Of a stretch of DNA of 64,000 nt, positions 30,030 through 39,524 are shown in pieces (within the stretch, counting starts at the first letter, position 1; each line of letters begins with the position of its first letter). Under the pieces are notes generated by a model. The model worked only from the letters and a program-made list of their open reading frames with translations. It was not told the DNA's origin and did no database searches. The position numbers and the translations under genes are program-made. Source of the stretch: an uncultured Flavobacteriaceae bacterium (lineage in GTDB: Bacteria > Bacteroidota > Bacteroidia > Flavobacteriales > Flavobacteriaceae); NCBI GenBank assembly GCA_947494715.1, contig CANLWG010000004.1, forward strand, positions 62,001 to 126,000, written 5' to 3'.

Positions 30030-31337
30030 ATGGGAACATTTAAAATTGAAGGCGGCCACCGACTCTCCGGTGAAATAACGCCCCAAGGAGCCAAGAACGA
30101 GGCCCTTCAAATTCTGTGCGCCGTTCTTTTGACCCCTGAAAAAGTTACCATCCACAATATTCCGGATATCGTGGATGTAAACAAATTAATATTGTTGTTG
30201 GAGGATCTGGGCGTAAAGATCCAGAAGAAAGGAAAAGGTTCGTATACCTTTAAGGCGGACGATGTTAATTTGGATTATCTGCAGTCGGATGATTTCAAAA
30301 AAGATGGTAGGGGACTTAGGGGTTCCATAATGCTCGTGGGGCCATTATTGTCTCGTTTTGGAAAGGGGTATATTCCCAAACCTGGAGGCGATAAGATAGG
30401 TAGAAGAAGACTGGACACCCATTTTGAAGGCTTCATTAACCTAGGGGCAAAATTTCGTTATAATAAGGAAGAACATTTTTACGGTGTAGAGGCCAAAAGG
30501 CTAAAGGGAACCTATATGCTTTTGGACGAGGCTTCCGTAACAGGAACGGCCAACATTGTAATGGCCGCCGTTCTAGCGGAGGGAGAGACTACCATATACA
30601 ATGCCGCATGCGAACCTTATCTACAACAACTTTGTAAAATGTTGAATCGGATGGGGGCCAAGATTTCCGGTATTGGATCTAATATGTTGACCGTCCAAGG
30701 GGTAGATCAACTGGCGGGTACCGAACACACCATGCTTCCGGATATGATTGAAATCGGCAGTTGGATTGGTCTTGCGGCGATGACCAAAAGTGAATTGACC
30801 ATAAAGAATGTCAGTTGGAAGGATCTAGGTCTTATTCCCTCTGTTTTTGGAAAATTGGGCATCCAAATTGAACGCAGGGAGGATGACATTTTTATTCCCC
30901 AACATAAGGATGGATATAAAATACAGAATTTCATCGACGGCTCTATCCTGACTATTGCCGATGCTCCTTGGCCAGGACTCACCCCTGATTTATTGAGCAT
31001 CATTCTCGTGGTTTCGACCCAGGCCAGGGGAGAAGTGCTTGTACATCAAAAAATGTTTGAAAGCCGTTTGTTCTTTGTGGACAAACTAATAGATATGGGA
31101 GCAAAAATTATTCTTTGTGATCCCCACAGGGCTACCGTCATAGGCCATGATTTTAAATCTACCTTAAAGTCCACTACCATGGTTTCCCCCGATATCAGGG
31201 CGGGTGTTTCGCTATTAATTGCCGCATTATCGGCAAAAGGTACCTCTACCATTCATAATATTGAACAAATCGATAGGGGGTACGAGGATATTGACACAAG
31301 ACTGCGGGCTATAGGAGCTAGAATCGTACGGGTTTAG
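30030..31337 (+). CDS. murA: UDP-N-acetylglucosamine 1-carboxyvinyltransferase
   Basis: MurA adds enolpyruvate to UDP-GlcNAc in the first committed step of peptidoglycan synthesis. This 435-residue protein begins FKIEGGHRLSGEITPQGAKN, with the Lys and Asn of the active site. The catalytic loop reads YIPKPGGDKIGRRRLDTHF: the Cys of E. coli MurA (Cys115) is replaced by Asp at residue 121. That change gives natural fosfomycin insensitivity in other bacteria. The rest (EASVTGTANIVMAAVLAEG, AGVSLLIAALSAKG) matches the family. It is cotranscribed with the DUF4290 gene. Confidence 0.97.
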   Translation: MGTFKIEGGHRLSGEITPQGAKNEALQILCAVLLTPEKVTIHNIPDIVDVNKLILLLEDLGVKIQKKGKGSYTFKADDVNLDYLQSDDFKKDGRGLRGSIMLVGPLLSRFGKGYIPKPGGDKIGRRRLDTHFEGFINLGAKFRYNKEEHFYGVEAKRLKGTYMLLDEASVTGTANIVMAAVLAEGETTIYNAACEPYLQQLCKMLNRMGAKISGIGSNMLTVQGVDQLAGTEHTMLPDMIEIGSWIGLAAMTKSELTIKNVSWKDLGLIPSVFGKLGIQIERREDDIFIPQHKDGYKIQNFIDGSILTIADAPWPGLTPDLLSIILVVSTQARGEVLVHQKMFESRLFFVDKLIDMGAKIILCDPHRATVIGHDFKSTLKSTTMVSPDIRAGVSLLIAALSAKGTSTIHNIEQIDRGYEDIDTRLRAIGARIVRV

Positions 31338-31377
31338 TTATTGCATATTGCACCTAATCAATAACTTGACGATTTAA

Positions 31378-32376
31378 TTATTTTTCCACTAAAGATCCAT
31401 CGGGATATTGGGCAAATCTTCCTTTTTCCCTAGGATGTACATTGTCCGGATAGGGCCATGGCCAACCCCCGAATTGGGTGATACGATATTCCTGCATCGT
31501 TTTTTGAATTTCTTCTTCGGTATTCATTACGAAAGGTCCATATTGTACTACGGGCTCGCTTAATGGTTTGCCCTGTAACATCAGTAACGATGCGTCTTTT
31601 TCCCCATTTTGGATAAGCGTTTCATGGGAAGCGTCCAATTCTATTCCAAAATTTTGCTGGATTGTATTATCCCTAATCTGGAGTTCCGAGCCTTCATAAA
31701 AATATAAGGTCCTGTTCACTGAGGCATCCGTTTTTGGAATGCTATAAGAGGCATTGGCGTTTAAATGAATATTTAAGATAGCGACCTCGTTTTCGGCATT
31801 CGCCGCCCATGAATCCGGAGCAGGTTTTGGTGCTGTGGCATCCTCATAAGAGCCAGCAACTATTTTTAAGGTACCCCCTTCAAATTCGATGTACGGAATA
31901 TTTTCATGCCATAACATTTTAAAATGGGGGTCTACAAATTTGCTTGCTTTGGGCAGGTTTAGCCAAATCTGAAAAAGCTCCAAGGGATTTTCCTTTTCCG
32001 TATGCAACAAAGGAAACATTTCCGAGTGTTGTACACCTCTACCAGCGGTCATCCATTGTACATCTCCTTGACCAAAACGACCGGCAGCACCCAGTGAATC
32101 GGAATGATCACAATATCCTTTGTTCACTATGGTAATGGTTTCAAAACCCCTATGGGGGTGGGATGGAAACCCCGGAATGGTTTGCCCATGGTACATGCGC
32201 CAACCATCTTTTATGGTGAAGTCGTTTCCTAAATTCCTACCCTCAAGAGAAGCGGCCGGGGACATATCTTCCTTTCCCTTGGGATAATGGTCCAAATGAT
32301 ACACACAGAACAAAAATGGATCTTGGGTCTGCCAGGGAAAACCCAAGGGGAAACTATTTTTTATGGGACTTTTCAT
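31378..32376 (-). CDS. Pirin family protein
   Basis: A 332-residue bicupin. The pirin metal site is seen in [21 protein letters not shown], with His residues spaced HPHRG, and SEMFPL with the preceding VQHSE giving the remaining ligands. The C-terminal cupin domain holds [19 protein letters not shown], where pirins are most conserved. Members include quercetin dioxygenases and transcription cofactors; no specific role can be claimed. The converging murA gene ends 40 bases away. Confidence 0.93.
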   Translation of the reverse strand: MKSPIKNSFPLGFPWQTQDPFLFCVYHLDHYPKGKEDMSPAASLEGRNLGNDFTIKDGWRMYHGQTIPGFPSHPHRGFETITIVNKGYCDHSDSLGAAGRFGQGDVQWMTAGRGVQHSEMFPLLHTEKENPLELFQIWLNLPKASKFVDPHFKMLWHENIPYIEFEGGTLKIVAGSYEDATAPKPAPDSWAANAENEVAILNIHLNANASYSIPKTDASVNRTLYFYEGSELQIRDNTIQQNFGIELDASHETLIQNGEKDASLLMLQGKPLSEPVVQYGPFVMNTEEEIQKTMQEYRITQFGGWPWPYPDNVHPREKGRFAQYPDGSLVEK

Positions 32377-32472
32377 GAATCACAGTTTTTGAAATTTGGG
32401 GTTTGGAGTTTAATTTGTTCGTGTTTTACGGTATTGCTTTCGGAAAATTGGAATGTTATCTCCATGCGGCAT

Positions 32473-33384
32473 TCATTTTTTTATTTCCTCATAGGAAACA
32501 AATGCGAATCGCTTATTATCCGGTGCCCATGAGGGTACATTAATGGTGCCTTGGCCTCCGGTAAATTCGCATAAGGTTCTTATGTCGCCACTGTCCAAAT
32601 CATAAAGGCGCAAGGCTACCTTTTTCATGGGTGGATGCCGATTACCTTGGTCTTCCAGATATGAAATAAAAACAAAATATCTTCCATTGGGGGAAGGATG
32701 GGCGAACCAGTTGGAATAGGAATCATCCGTAAGTTGTTGGGGGATGCTACCATCGGCTTTCATCCGCCATATCTCCATTTTTCCGGATTGCATGGAGTTG
32801 TAATAAATAAATTGACCGTTTGGGGAATATTCAGGGCCATCATCCAATCCCGGTGAATCCGTCAGTCTTTTTTCTTCTCCTCCTTTTGAAGGAATGCTAA
32901 AAATGTCGAAGTTGTCGTTTCGCTTTGCCGTATAGACCAAGGTCTTACCATCCGGGGACCAGCCATGCCAGTACGAAGGATAGTTCGGAGTGACCAATTT
33001 TGGAGTACCTCCTGAAATGGGTATGGTATAAATGCGTGAAGTACCCGATGTAGCCCCTTCAATTTTATCATTGTTGCTAATGGCCAGTAATTTCCCATCA
33101 AAAGAAATACCGTGGTCGTTGTTGCAGTTTTTAAGATTTCCGGTAGGTAGCAATTCCTTCTTATTACCATCAACCGTCACTTTGTACAACAAGCCATTTT
33201 GGTTGATAATAAAATAACTTCCGTCCAAACTCCAATTGGGGGCTTCAAAATGCGCTTGCTCCTGAAGTACTATTTTTCTTTCGTTTGTTTCAATATCAAA
33301 TATCTCAAGCGTCGATTGGATTTGTTCTGATTGGGAATACATAAACAAAGGGAACAAGATTAATGGAAAATTGAAAAGTTTCAT
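32473..33384 (-). CDS. Secreted TolB-like beta-propeller protein
   Basis: A 303-residue protein with a signal peptide ([15 protein letters not shown]). It contains successive PD40/TolB-type blades: [69 protein letters not shown] and [16 protein letters not shown]. Such propellers bind partner proteins or substrates in the periplasm. No catalytic domain is attached. It is encoded alone on the minus strand between pirin and an acetyltransferase. Confidence 0.88.
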   Translation of the reverse strand: MKLFNFPLILFPLFMYSQSEQIQSTLEIFDIETNERKIVLQEQAHFEAPNWSLDGSYFIINQNGLLYKVTVDGNKKELLPTGNLKNCNNDHGISFDGKLLAISNNDKIEGATSGTSRIYTIPISGGTPKLVTPNYPSYWHGWSPDGKTLVYTAKRNDNFDIFSIPSKGGEEKRLTDSPGLDDGPEYSPNGQFIYYNSMQSGKMEIWRMKADGSIPQQLTDDSYSNWFAHPSPNGRYFVFISYLEDQGNRHPPMKKVALRLYDLDSGDIRTLCEFTGGQGTINVPSWAPDNKRFAFVSYEEIKK

Positions 33385-33439
33385 CGTGATTGAATATACC
33401 GGTTTAATAGTATTCTAAAGATAATGGAAAATAACGGGT

Positions 33440-34015
33440 TTACAGTTCTCGAATGACTTTACAAGGATTGCCGAAGGCAAGTACATTTTCCGGTATGTTT
33501 TTGGTGACAACGGAGCCCGCTCCAATGGTGGTGTTATCTCCAATGGACACCCCGGGCATGAGCACCGAATTTCCACCGATCCAAACATTGTTCCCGATAG
33601 CAACGGGAAGTGTAGCCGTTAAATAGGACGTTCCTTTTTCTTTATTTTCAACAATCCTTTCCGAAGCCTTTAGTGGATGGAGGGCCGTATAAATTTGCAC
33701 ATAGGGTCCAATAAGACCATTTTTACCAATGATAATCGTATTGTTGTCCAGAAAAAAGCAGTTGGCATTGATGAAGGTATTTTCACCAATGGATATGTGC
33801 TCCCCATAATCACAAAAAAAGGGAGCTTCTATCCAAACACCATCCCCTTTATAACAAAAAAGCTCACTGAGCAATTCATTTCGCCGAGCGATTTCTGTAG
33901 ATTCCAACCGATTATATTCTTGAAAAAGTTTCCTCGCCCTATGATATTGATTAATTAATTCAGGATCTCTGGAATCGTAGTTTTGCCCGAAGAGCATTTT
34001 TTCTTTTTCGGTCAT
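33440..34015 (-). CDS. Sugar O-acetyltransferase (maltose/galactoside type)
   Basis: A 191-residue left-handed beta-helix acetyltransferase. The N-terminal Mac domain reads MTEKEKMLFGQNYDSRDPEL. Hexapeptide repeats follow: ISIGENTFINANCFFLDNNT, IIIGKNGLIGPYV, then HPLKASERI with the catalytic His, IGNNVWIGGNSVLMPGVSIG and AGSVVTKNIPENVLAFGNPC. It transfers acetyl from acetyl-CoA to a sugar. The substrate is not fixed by sequence. A small Lacal_2735-type gene lies 7 bases upstream on the same strand. Confidence 0.93.
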   Translation of the reverse strand: MTEKEKMLFGQNYDSRDPELINQYHRARKLFQEYNRLESTEIARRNELLSELFCYKGDGVWIEAPFFCDYGEHISIGENTFINANCFFLDNNTIIIGKNGLIGPYVQIYTALHPLKASERIVENKEKGTSYLTATLPVAIGNNVWIGGNSVLMPGVSIGDNTTIGAGSVVTKNIPENVLAFGNPCKVIREL

Positions 34016-34022
34016 ATCTGGT

Positions 34023-34196
34023 TTAGGAGGAAGCGGTCAAGGCTTCTATTTTCTTTTGTACTTCATCCGCTTCTGCATATTTAGTATCACTTGCAGAGCG
34101 ATTACTTTTGGAAAGATCAAAAGCTTCTTTCATCAATCTTTGATATTTTTCCTGTAGTTTTTCTACTTCCGATTTCTTCTTAAATAGTCCGAACAT
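34023..34196 (-). CDS. Lacal_2735 family small protein
   Basis: A 57-residue protein read directly from the minus strand: it begins MFGLFKKKSEVEKLQEKYQR and continues LMKEAFDLSKSNRSASDTKY to a Ser-Ser end. This is the pattern of the Lacal_2735 family, a small helical, flavobacterium-restricted protein of unknown function with a MFGLFKKK start and an SxRxxSDxKxAEA block. It sits between the acetyltransferase and the CDGSH protein genes with gaps of 5-7 bases, so it is in that operon. Confidence 0.88.
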   Translation of the reverse strand: MFGLFKKKSEVEKLQEKYQRLMKEAFDLSKSNRSASDTKYAEADEVQKKIEALTASS

Positions 34197-34201
34197 ATAT
34201 T

Positions 34202-34636
34202 TTAATCCTTAAAATCAATTTTTGAATGTGTGCCATCGCAATACGGTTTGTTGGCAGATTGCCCGCACCTACAAAATGCCGTTGTACGCTTTTTTTCTTC
34301 AATACTCCCATCGGCTAAAGTGACTGATAGGTTCCCTTGAATCAATAAAGGGCCATTAGGGGAAACCTGTATTTGCATCTGGGATTTCGTCTCTTGGTCT
34401 TCCTGGACCTCTCCTCGATCCATTTCATAGCTTAAAGCCCCTGAAGGACATTTGGAAATCTGTGCTTTTAATTCCGCTGTCCCGGCATTTTCGGCTTTGA
34501 TCCAAGGTTTTTCATTGGGATTGTACACGTTGGGAAGCATGTTTACGCAAATTGCCGAATGTATGCATAGTTTGGGTTTCCAAACCACGGTTAACTCTCC
34601 ATTGGAATACTTCTTTATAATTTCTCGCTCAGCCAT
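34202..34636 (-). CDS. Iron-sulfur protein with mono-cluster and CDGSH domains
   Basis: A 144-residue protein with two iron-sulfur parts. The N-terminal part (KPKLCIHSAICVNMLPNVYN, later ISKCPSGALSYEM) is a divergent single-cluster 4Fe-4S domain. The C-terminal CDGSH-type domain reads TAFCRCGQSANKPYCDGTHS, with three Cys and one His to bind a 2Fe-2S cluster. Such proteins may handle electrons or clusters; their exact role is unknown. It is encoded between a GNAT-like gene and the Lacal_2735 gene. Confidence 0.92.
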   Translation of the reverse strand: MAEREIIKKYSNGELTVVWKPKLCIHSAICVNMLPNVYNPNEKPWIKAENAGTAELKAQISKCPSGALSYEMDRGEVQEDQETKSQMQIQVSPNGPLLIQGNLSVTLADGSIEEKKRTTAFCRCGQSANKPYCDGTHSKIDFKD

Positions 34637-34638
34637 GA

Positions 34639-34935
34639 TTATGCAATATTAATTCCTTTTAAAACCAATTTTTTCCATTCAGGATGACGTTTAATATACA
34701 TGGCCACAAAAGGGCACATGGGAACCAAGATCAAGTCCTTTTTTTGGATATCCTCCAAAACCGCTTTGACCAAGGAAGTGCCAATTCCCTTGCCCTCCAG
34801 ACCTCGCGGAACTTCAGTATGCGTCAGATAAATTTTGTCCTTGGCCCTAATGTATTCTATCCTAGGTACAAGCCCATCAATATGAACTTCATATTGCTTA
34901 GCTTCCGAATTGTCAATTAATTGTAAACTGTCCAT
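34639..34935 (-). CDS. GNAT-like acetyltransferase, YjdJ type
   Basis: A 98-residue short GNAT-fold protein. IYLTHTEVPRGLEGKGIGTS is the acetyl-CoA-binding motif A (xxxGxGIG), and VPMCPFVAMYIKRHPEWKKL matches the end typical of the YjdJ/GCN5-related small family (PFVxxYIxxHPEW). The protein acceptor is unknown. The stop lies 2 bases before the start of the CDGSH gene, so they are probably translated together. Confidence 0.92.
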   Translation of the reverse strand: MDSLQLIDNSEAKQYEVHIDGLVPRIEYIRAKDKIYLTHTEVPRGLEGKGIGTSLVKAVLEDIQKKDLILVPMCPFVAMYIKRHPEWKKLVLKGINIA

Positions 34936-34954
34936 GATTTTTTGTCTTTCAAAA

Positions 34955-36385
34955 TTAGTCCGTTTCTATGGGAGGTGGCCCCTCAGGCACCATAGGTTTG
35001 TAGACTTCACTGCCTTTACGTTGTTTGAACTCGGCTTTCACTTTTTCTACCAGTTTTGGATTTTCAAAAAGGTCCAAAGCGGTCATGCCCAGTGCTTTGG
35101 TCGCGTGCACCATTCCTTTATGCCCTATGCTCATGCCTCCACAGGCTACTACGGCCCACGAATGCCATGGTGTGTCCTTTGGGGCCACGGTTACCTTTAA
35201 ATTGATATTTGGTACATTCCAGCTTACATCGCCAACATCCGTTGAACCTCCCCCGGGATGCTCTTTGGTCTCTGCAAAAGGCTTTAGGGCACTATCCATG
35301 CCCACCTGAGGCTTCCCTGTGGCTTCCTGTATTTTTTTGCCAAAAGCGATTTCATCTTCTGTATAGGTCAAGGGATCTAAGAGTTCTAGGTTGTTTCGCA
35401 TAATCTCGCCTCCGGCCCGATTGACCAAAACTTCATAAATACCGGAAATAAGCGAAATTTTATAATCTACATTGGCCATGATGGCCGCACCCTCAGCCAT
35501 TTTCTGTACTTGTTCATATACCGGCAGCATTCCCTTACGCTTGGTATCGCGAACCCGAACCCAAAGTTTGGCATAATCCGGGACAACGTTTACCACTTGG
35601 CCACCATCTTGGATATGGTAGTGGATACGTACCGTAGGCTTTATATGTTCACGGTAGTAATTTATTCCCGTTGTGTAGAGTTCAAGGGCATCGGACGCAC
35701 TACGCCCATTCCATGGGTCACTAGAGGCATGGGCAGCCTGACCAAAAAATTCAACCTTAAAATCGACCAGGGCCAGGGAACTTTGAACATCGGCCTCTGT
35801 TACCGCCGATGGATGCCAACTTAAATTTACATCCACACCATCCCATAATCCTTCCCTGACCATCCATATTTTACCGAAGAACTTCTCCTCGGAGGGTGTT
35901 CCAAAAAATTTGATCGTACCCTTGATTTTTCCTTGCTCCATAAGTTCCTTGACCGCAATGGCGGAACCAAGGCTTGCGGCTCCAAACAGATTATGCCCGC
36001 ACCCATGCCCCGCGGCTCCTTCATGTAGAGGTTCCTTGGTCGGTTGGGCTTTTTGGGAGATTCCCGGTAAGGCATCAAACTCACCCAAAATACTTATTAT
36101 AGGATTTCCGGAGCCATAGGTGGCCAGAAAGGCGGTTGGCATGCCTGCGACCCCTCTTTCCACCTTAAAACCATTTTTCTCCGCATAATCTGCTAAAATA
36201 CGTGAGGAATCATCTTCCTCAAATGCGGTCTCGGCCAAGGCCCAAATGGAATCACTTATCTTTATCAATTCCGCCTTATGCTTTTCAACGGATGCAATTA
36301 TGGCCCTTTTGTTGGAGGTTAATTTCTGTCCATTGGCGGCAACCCCATGGAAAAGAAGAATTAAAATTAATGTTCGGATTTTCAT
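34955..36385 (-). CDS. M20-family amidohydrolase (AbgB-like), secreted
   Basis: A 476-residue metallopeptidase-like hydrolase with a signal peptide (IRTLILILLFHGVAANGQ). Metal-binding blocks are ILGEFDALPG with EGAAGHGCGHNLFGAAS, then GTPSEEKFFGK with the catalytic Glu, and the dimer-domain VEFFGQAAHASSDPWNGRSA. GGGSTDVGDVSWNVPNI and HSWAVVACGGMSIGHKGM match aminobenzoyl-glutamate utilisation protein B. It would cleave an amide-linked amino acid or peptide in the periplasm. Exact substrate unknown. Confidence 0.93.
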   Translation of the reverse strand: MKIRTLILILLFHGVAANGQKLTSNKRAIIASVEKHKAELIKISDSIWALAETAFEEDDSSRILADYAEKNGFKVERGVAGMPTAFLATYGSGNPIISILGEFDALPGISQKAQPTKEPLHEGAAGHGCGHNLFGAASLGSAIAVKELMEQGKIKGTIKFFGTPSEEKFFGKIWMVREGLWDGVDVNLSWHPSAVTEADVQSSLALVDFKVEFFGQAAHASSDPWNGRSASDALELYTTGINYYREHIKPTVRIHYHIQDGGQVVNVVPDYAKLWVRVRDTKRKGMLPVYEQVQKMAEGAAIMANVDYKISLISGIYEVLVNRAGGEIMRNNLELLDPLTYTEDEIAFGKKIQEATGKPQVGMDSALKPFAETKEHPGGGSTDVGDVSWNVPNINLKVTVAPKDTPWHSWAVVACGGMSIGHKGMVHATKALGMTALDLFENPKLVEKVKAEFKQRKGSEVYKPMVPEGPPPIETD

Positions 36386-36394
36386 AGGATTGAA

Positions 36395-36814
36395 TTAGCT
36401 ATTGTATTTCTTTTTATCATGTTCATATGTTGAGTGAATCAATGCTTCAAGGGTCTCCATGTCCACGTCCGAAAGTCTTTTGATATAAAGACATGACTTA
36501 CCCATAGTATGTTTGCCTAACTTGGCCAAAAAGCCTTGGTTGCGTTTAGCACCTGCACCTACATAAAGCGAAAAGTTTTGCTTGCGCGGAGAAAAACCGA
36601 TAAGGGGCATATCACCTTCCCTTCCGGAATTGTACTTATAGTGGTAACTTCCAAAACCAATGATACTGGGTCCCCACATAACGGGATGTTCACCTGAGAT
36701 TTTTTCCATTAAATTCAAGAGTACGTAACTATCGTTTCTTTTGTCCCCGTTTTCTATTCGATCCAAAAATTCCTGTACGGAGGCATTGGTGGGTATGGTC
36801 TTGTTATTGGACAT
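36395..36814 (-). CDS. DUF1801 domain-containing protein
   Basis: A 139-residue protein of the DUF1801/YdhG-like fold. MEKISGEHPVMWGPSIIGFG with SYHYKYNSGREGDMPLIGFS is the family signature, and KHTMGKSCLYIKRLSDVDME closes the domain. The fold is related to frataxin-like proteins; function is not established. It is encoded downstream of the photolyase operon on the same strand. Confidence 0.92.
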   Translation of the reverse strand: MSNNKTIPTNASVQEFLDRIENGDKRNDSYVLLNLMEKISGEHPVMWGPSIIGFGSYHYKYNSGREGDMPLIGFSPRKQNFSLYVGAGAKRNQGFLAKLGKHTMGKSCLYIKRLSDVDMETLEALIHSTYEHDKKKYNS

Positions 36815-36859
36815 TCTTTGGGTTTTTGGTCGAATTCTAAATATACTAAAAAAGGTAGA

Positions 36860-38170
36860 TCATCCTACCGCTTCTTTATAGACTTTAAGGCAACGTTCGC
36901 GAGCTTCCTTGTGATCCACCATCTTAGGGAGATACGTACTCTCATTGTGCTCCGGAACCCATTTTGAAATATATTTTTCGTCCGCGTCAAATTTGGTTAA
37001 TTGGGTCATAGGATTAAAAATGCGAAAATAAGGCGCGGCGTCTACGCCACTGCCAGCGGCCCATTGCCAGTTTCCTACATTGCTACTCATCTCATAATCC
37101 AACAATTTTTCGGCAAAATAGGCTTCACCCCAACGCCAATCGATTAATAAGTGCTTGCATAAAAAACTCGCGACCAGCATACGTACACGGTTATGCATAT
37201 ATCCGGTTTCATTGAGCTCTCGCATTCCGGCGTCCACTAATTTGTAACCGGTTTCCCCTTTCTTCCATTTTTCGAATTCCTCTTCCTTGTTACGCCAAGC
37301 AATACGATCGTATTTTGCCTTAAAGGCTTCTGTAACCGTTCTCGGATAATGCCAGAGGATTTGCATAAAGAACTCCCGCCAAATAAGTTCGTTCCAAAAC
37401 ACTTCATTTTTTTCCGCAATCGCTTTTTTCATCATTTTTCTAACGGAAACGGTACCAAAACGTAGATGTGGACCTAGATGGGAGGTTCCATTTTCCTTGG
37501 CGGGATAATCACGGGTATCCTCATAGTGCCGGATTAAATTGGAGGTAGCATTGTAATCAGGGATTTCTGTTAATGATGCCTTAAAACCAATGTCCGAAAG
37601 TGTGAGATTGGGCAGTTTGGATTGTTTTATCAAATTTTGGAAATGGGGAACGGTGTCATGAACTTTTATATGCTGGTTGGCCTTAAATCTTTCTTTCCAT
37701 TTCTTCATATAGGGGGTATACACCAGATAGGGATTTCCATCATCTTTGACAACTTCGTTCTTTTCAAAAATGACCTGATCTTTGGATGTCTTAAATTCAA
37801 TGTCATACTTTGCCAGCAGTTTTTGGATACATTCGTCCCGCTCCTTTGCATAGGGTTCGTAATCATGGTTTGCATATACACCCTGAATATCATATTCCTT
37901 TAGCAAACCTTCGTAGATGATCTCAGGCTTTCCATGGTATAACGCCAGAGAACTTCCCGATTTATTTTGAAGAGTACCTCGCATTTGCTGAAGTCTTTTG
38001 TGTATAAACGTTACCCGTACATCATCTTTAGGTAGTTTGTCCAGGATTTCGATATCGAAGATAAAGATGGGAAGTACGGGGAAATTATCATTCAATGCTT
38101 CCCAAAAGCCAACGTTATCATCCAAACGTAAATCCCTTCGAAACCAAAAAACAGAAACTTTAGCCTTCAT
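36860..38170 (-). CDS. phr: Deoxyribodipyrimidine photolyase
   Basis: A 436-residue flavoprotein of the photolyase/cryptochrome family that repairs UV-induced pyrimidine dimers with blue light. The antenna domain begins VFWFRRDLRLDDNVGFWEAL. The FAD-binding domain shows WNELIWREFFMQILWHYP, TGYKLVDAGMRELNETGYMH, NRVRMLVASFLCKHLLIDWR and YEMSSNVGNWQWAAGSGVDA, all photolyase class I signatures including the electron-transfer tryptophans. It is transcribed with the SDR and SRPBCC genes upstream (1-base gaps), a flavobacterial light-response operon. Confidence 0.96.
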   Translation of the reverse strand: MKAKVSVFWFRRDLRLDDNVGFWEALNDNFPVLPIFIFDIEILDKLPKDDVRVTFIHKRLQQMRGTLQNKSGSSLALYHGKPEIIYEGLLKEYDIQGVYANHDYEPYAKERDECIQKLLAKYDIEFKTSKDQVIFEKNEVVKDDGNPYLVYTPYMKKWKERFKANQHIKVHDTVPHFQNLIKQSKLPNLTLSDIGFKASLTEIPDYNATSNLIRHYEDTRDYPAKENGTSHLGPHLRFGTVSVRKMMKKAIAEKNEVFWNELIWREFFMQILWHYPRTVTEAFKAKYDRIAWRNKEEEFEKWKKGETGYKLVDAGMRELNETGYMHNRVRMLVASFLCKHLLIDWRWGEAYFAEKLLDYEMSSNVGNWQWAAGSGVDAAPYFRIFNPMTQLTKFDADEKYISKWVPEHNESTYLPKMVDHKEARERCLKVYKEAVG

Positions 38171-38171
38171 T

Positions 38172-38864
38172 TTAATTGATATTCAAAGTAGACATTCCAC
38201 CATCGACTCCTACTACCTGACCTGTCATCCAACTGCTTTTATCACTTAAGAGGAAAACCGTCATATTCGCAATATCTTCTGCATGACCCACTCGTTTTAG
38301 CGGATGTCGCCCGGCCATATTCTCCATTTTCCGCTCATTATTGAGAAGTTTTGAGGCCAAGGATGTATCTACCAAAGATGGTGCTATCACGTTCACTCTA
38401 AGTTTGGGAGCATACTCGGCGGCCAAGGATTTTGCGAAACCCTCAATCGCTCCTTTGGCCGCCCCAACGCTGGTATGGAATGGCATTCCCTTTCCTACGG
38501 CTACTGTACTGAAGAACACCATGCTGGCACTTTGGACCATTTTTGGCATAATTTCCTTGACTACTTTGACCAGCCCAAGAAAATTTACCCGCATATCTTC
38601 TTCAAAGATTTCCAGGTTCATCATCTTAAAGGGTTTAAGGTTTATACTCCCCGGGCAATATACAAAACCATGCAATGTATCCGGTAGGGTTGTTAGATTC
38701 AAATTATCCTTGGTAGTATCGAACGGAATGTATTGACAATGAATATCTTCTAAACCCTCTTGAGATCGGGATGCTATAAAAATGTTATGGGTATTATGAA
38801 GTTGCTTTGCAATGGACTTTCCGATACCACGTGAACCTCCTATCAGCAAAATGTTTTTCTGCAT
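38172..38864 (-). CDS. Short-chain dehydrogenase/reductase
   Basis: A 230-residue SDR oxidoreductase. The cofactor motif is ILLIGGSRGIGKSIAKQL; catalytic Ser lies in FFSTVAVGKGMPFHTSVGAA. The canonical YxxxK is modified here: the expected Tyr position reads His in FHTSVGAAKGAIEG, with the Lys kept. Such photolyase-linked SDRs are common in flavobacteria and may not be ordinary reductases. The start lies one base before the upstream gene's stop region and one base gap leads into the photolyase gene. Confidence 0.9.
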   Translation of the reverse strand: MQKNILLIGGSRGIGKSIAKQLHNTHNIFIASRSQEGLEDIHCQYIPFDTTKDNLNLTTLPDTLHGFVYCPGSINLKPFKMMNLEIFEEDMRVNFLGLVKVVKEIMPKMVQSASMVFFSTVAVGKGMPFHTSVGAAKGAIEGFAKSLAAEYAPKLRVNVIAPSLVDTSLASKLLNNERKMENMAGRHPLKRVGHAEDIANMTVFLLSDKSSWMTGQVVGVDGGMSTLNIN

Positions 38865-38865
38865 T

Positions 38866-39363
38866 CTAAAATGATTTTAGAGACATTTCATTGGGAATAC
38901 CTTTCATTCTCCCAAAAAGTTCGGTAAGCTTTTGTTCTCGATATTTGAAAATCTTTATCAACTGTTTTCGTACCAATAATGGATGTGCCCATTGGCCTAG
39001 AATACCAAACGGAACTTTATAGTCAATTATGTCCTCCATCTCTACGCCGCCATCGATTGTTTTCAAAAAATGTTTGTGGTGCCAAAGCTTGTAAGGACCA
39101 AAACGTTGTTCATCCACAAAAAACTCCCCTTCAAGAACATGGGTAATCTCCGTTACCCATTTAGTGTTATATCTCGGAAAAGGGGACACCTTATATTGTA
39201 TGATTTGGCCTGGGAACATAGGTCGATCAGCTCCAGCGAGTATGTTGAAACCCATGTGATCCGGAGTAATTACTTTAAGATTGGCGGGGCTTGATAAGAA
39301 ATCCCAAGCTTCTTTTTTTGTAATTGGCAGAGCCTGTTTGGAATGTAGCTGGTAGAGTTTCAT
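38866..39363 (-). CDS. SRPBCC family protein of the photolyase operon
   Basis: A 165-residue START-like protein. It begins KLYQLHSKQALPITKKEAWD, then FLSSPANLKVITPDHMGFNI, the usual start of the polyketide-cyclase/SRPBCC family that flavobacteria place upstream of an SDR and a photolyase. VTEITHVLEGEFFVDEQRFG and LWHHKHFLKTIDGG follow. It probably binds a hydrophobic ligand. It is the first gene of the operon, so the promoter at 39377-39405 belongs to it. Confidence 0.9.
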   Translation of the reverse strand: MKLYQLHSKQALPITKKEAWDFLSSPANLKVITPDHMGFNILAGADRPMFPGQIIQYKVSPFPRYNTKWVTEITHVLEGEFFVDEQRFGPYKLWHHKHFLKTIDGGVEMEDIIDYKVPFGILGQWAHPLLVRKQLIKIFKYREQKLTELFGRMKGIPNEMSLKSF

Positions 39364-39376
39364 AAAGGAGTTTATA

Positions 39377-39405
39377 CAAATATAGAATCAAAAATGTTTA
39401 ACAAA
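39377..39405 (-). promoter_or_regulatory. Bacteroidetes-type promoter of the photolyase operon
   Basis: On the minus strand the -7 box TATATTTG (39384-39377) matches TAnnTTTG. TTTG at 39405-39402 stands 17 bases upstream as the -33 element. TGTTTAACA-like and TTAAACA-like repeats lie over and upstream of it (about 39395-39425), suitable for a regulator such as the light-responsive MerR type often linked to these operons; no such gene is in the window. Confidence 0.6.
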
Positions 39406-39524
39406 AAAATAAAAAGGTTAAACAAATAATAAAACTATTCATTCTATAACCTAAATCCTTGAATATCATCTAGTTTAATTAAACAATTCTGCACTTTTTT
39501 GTACATTGAAACCAAAATATTCTT

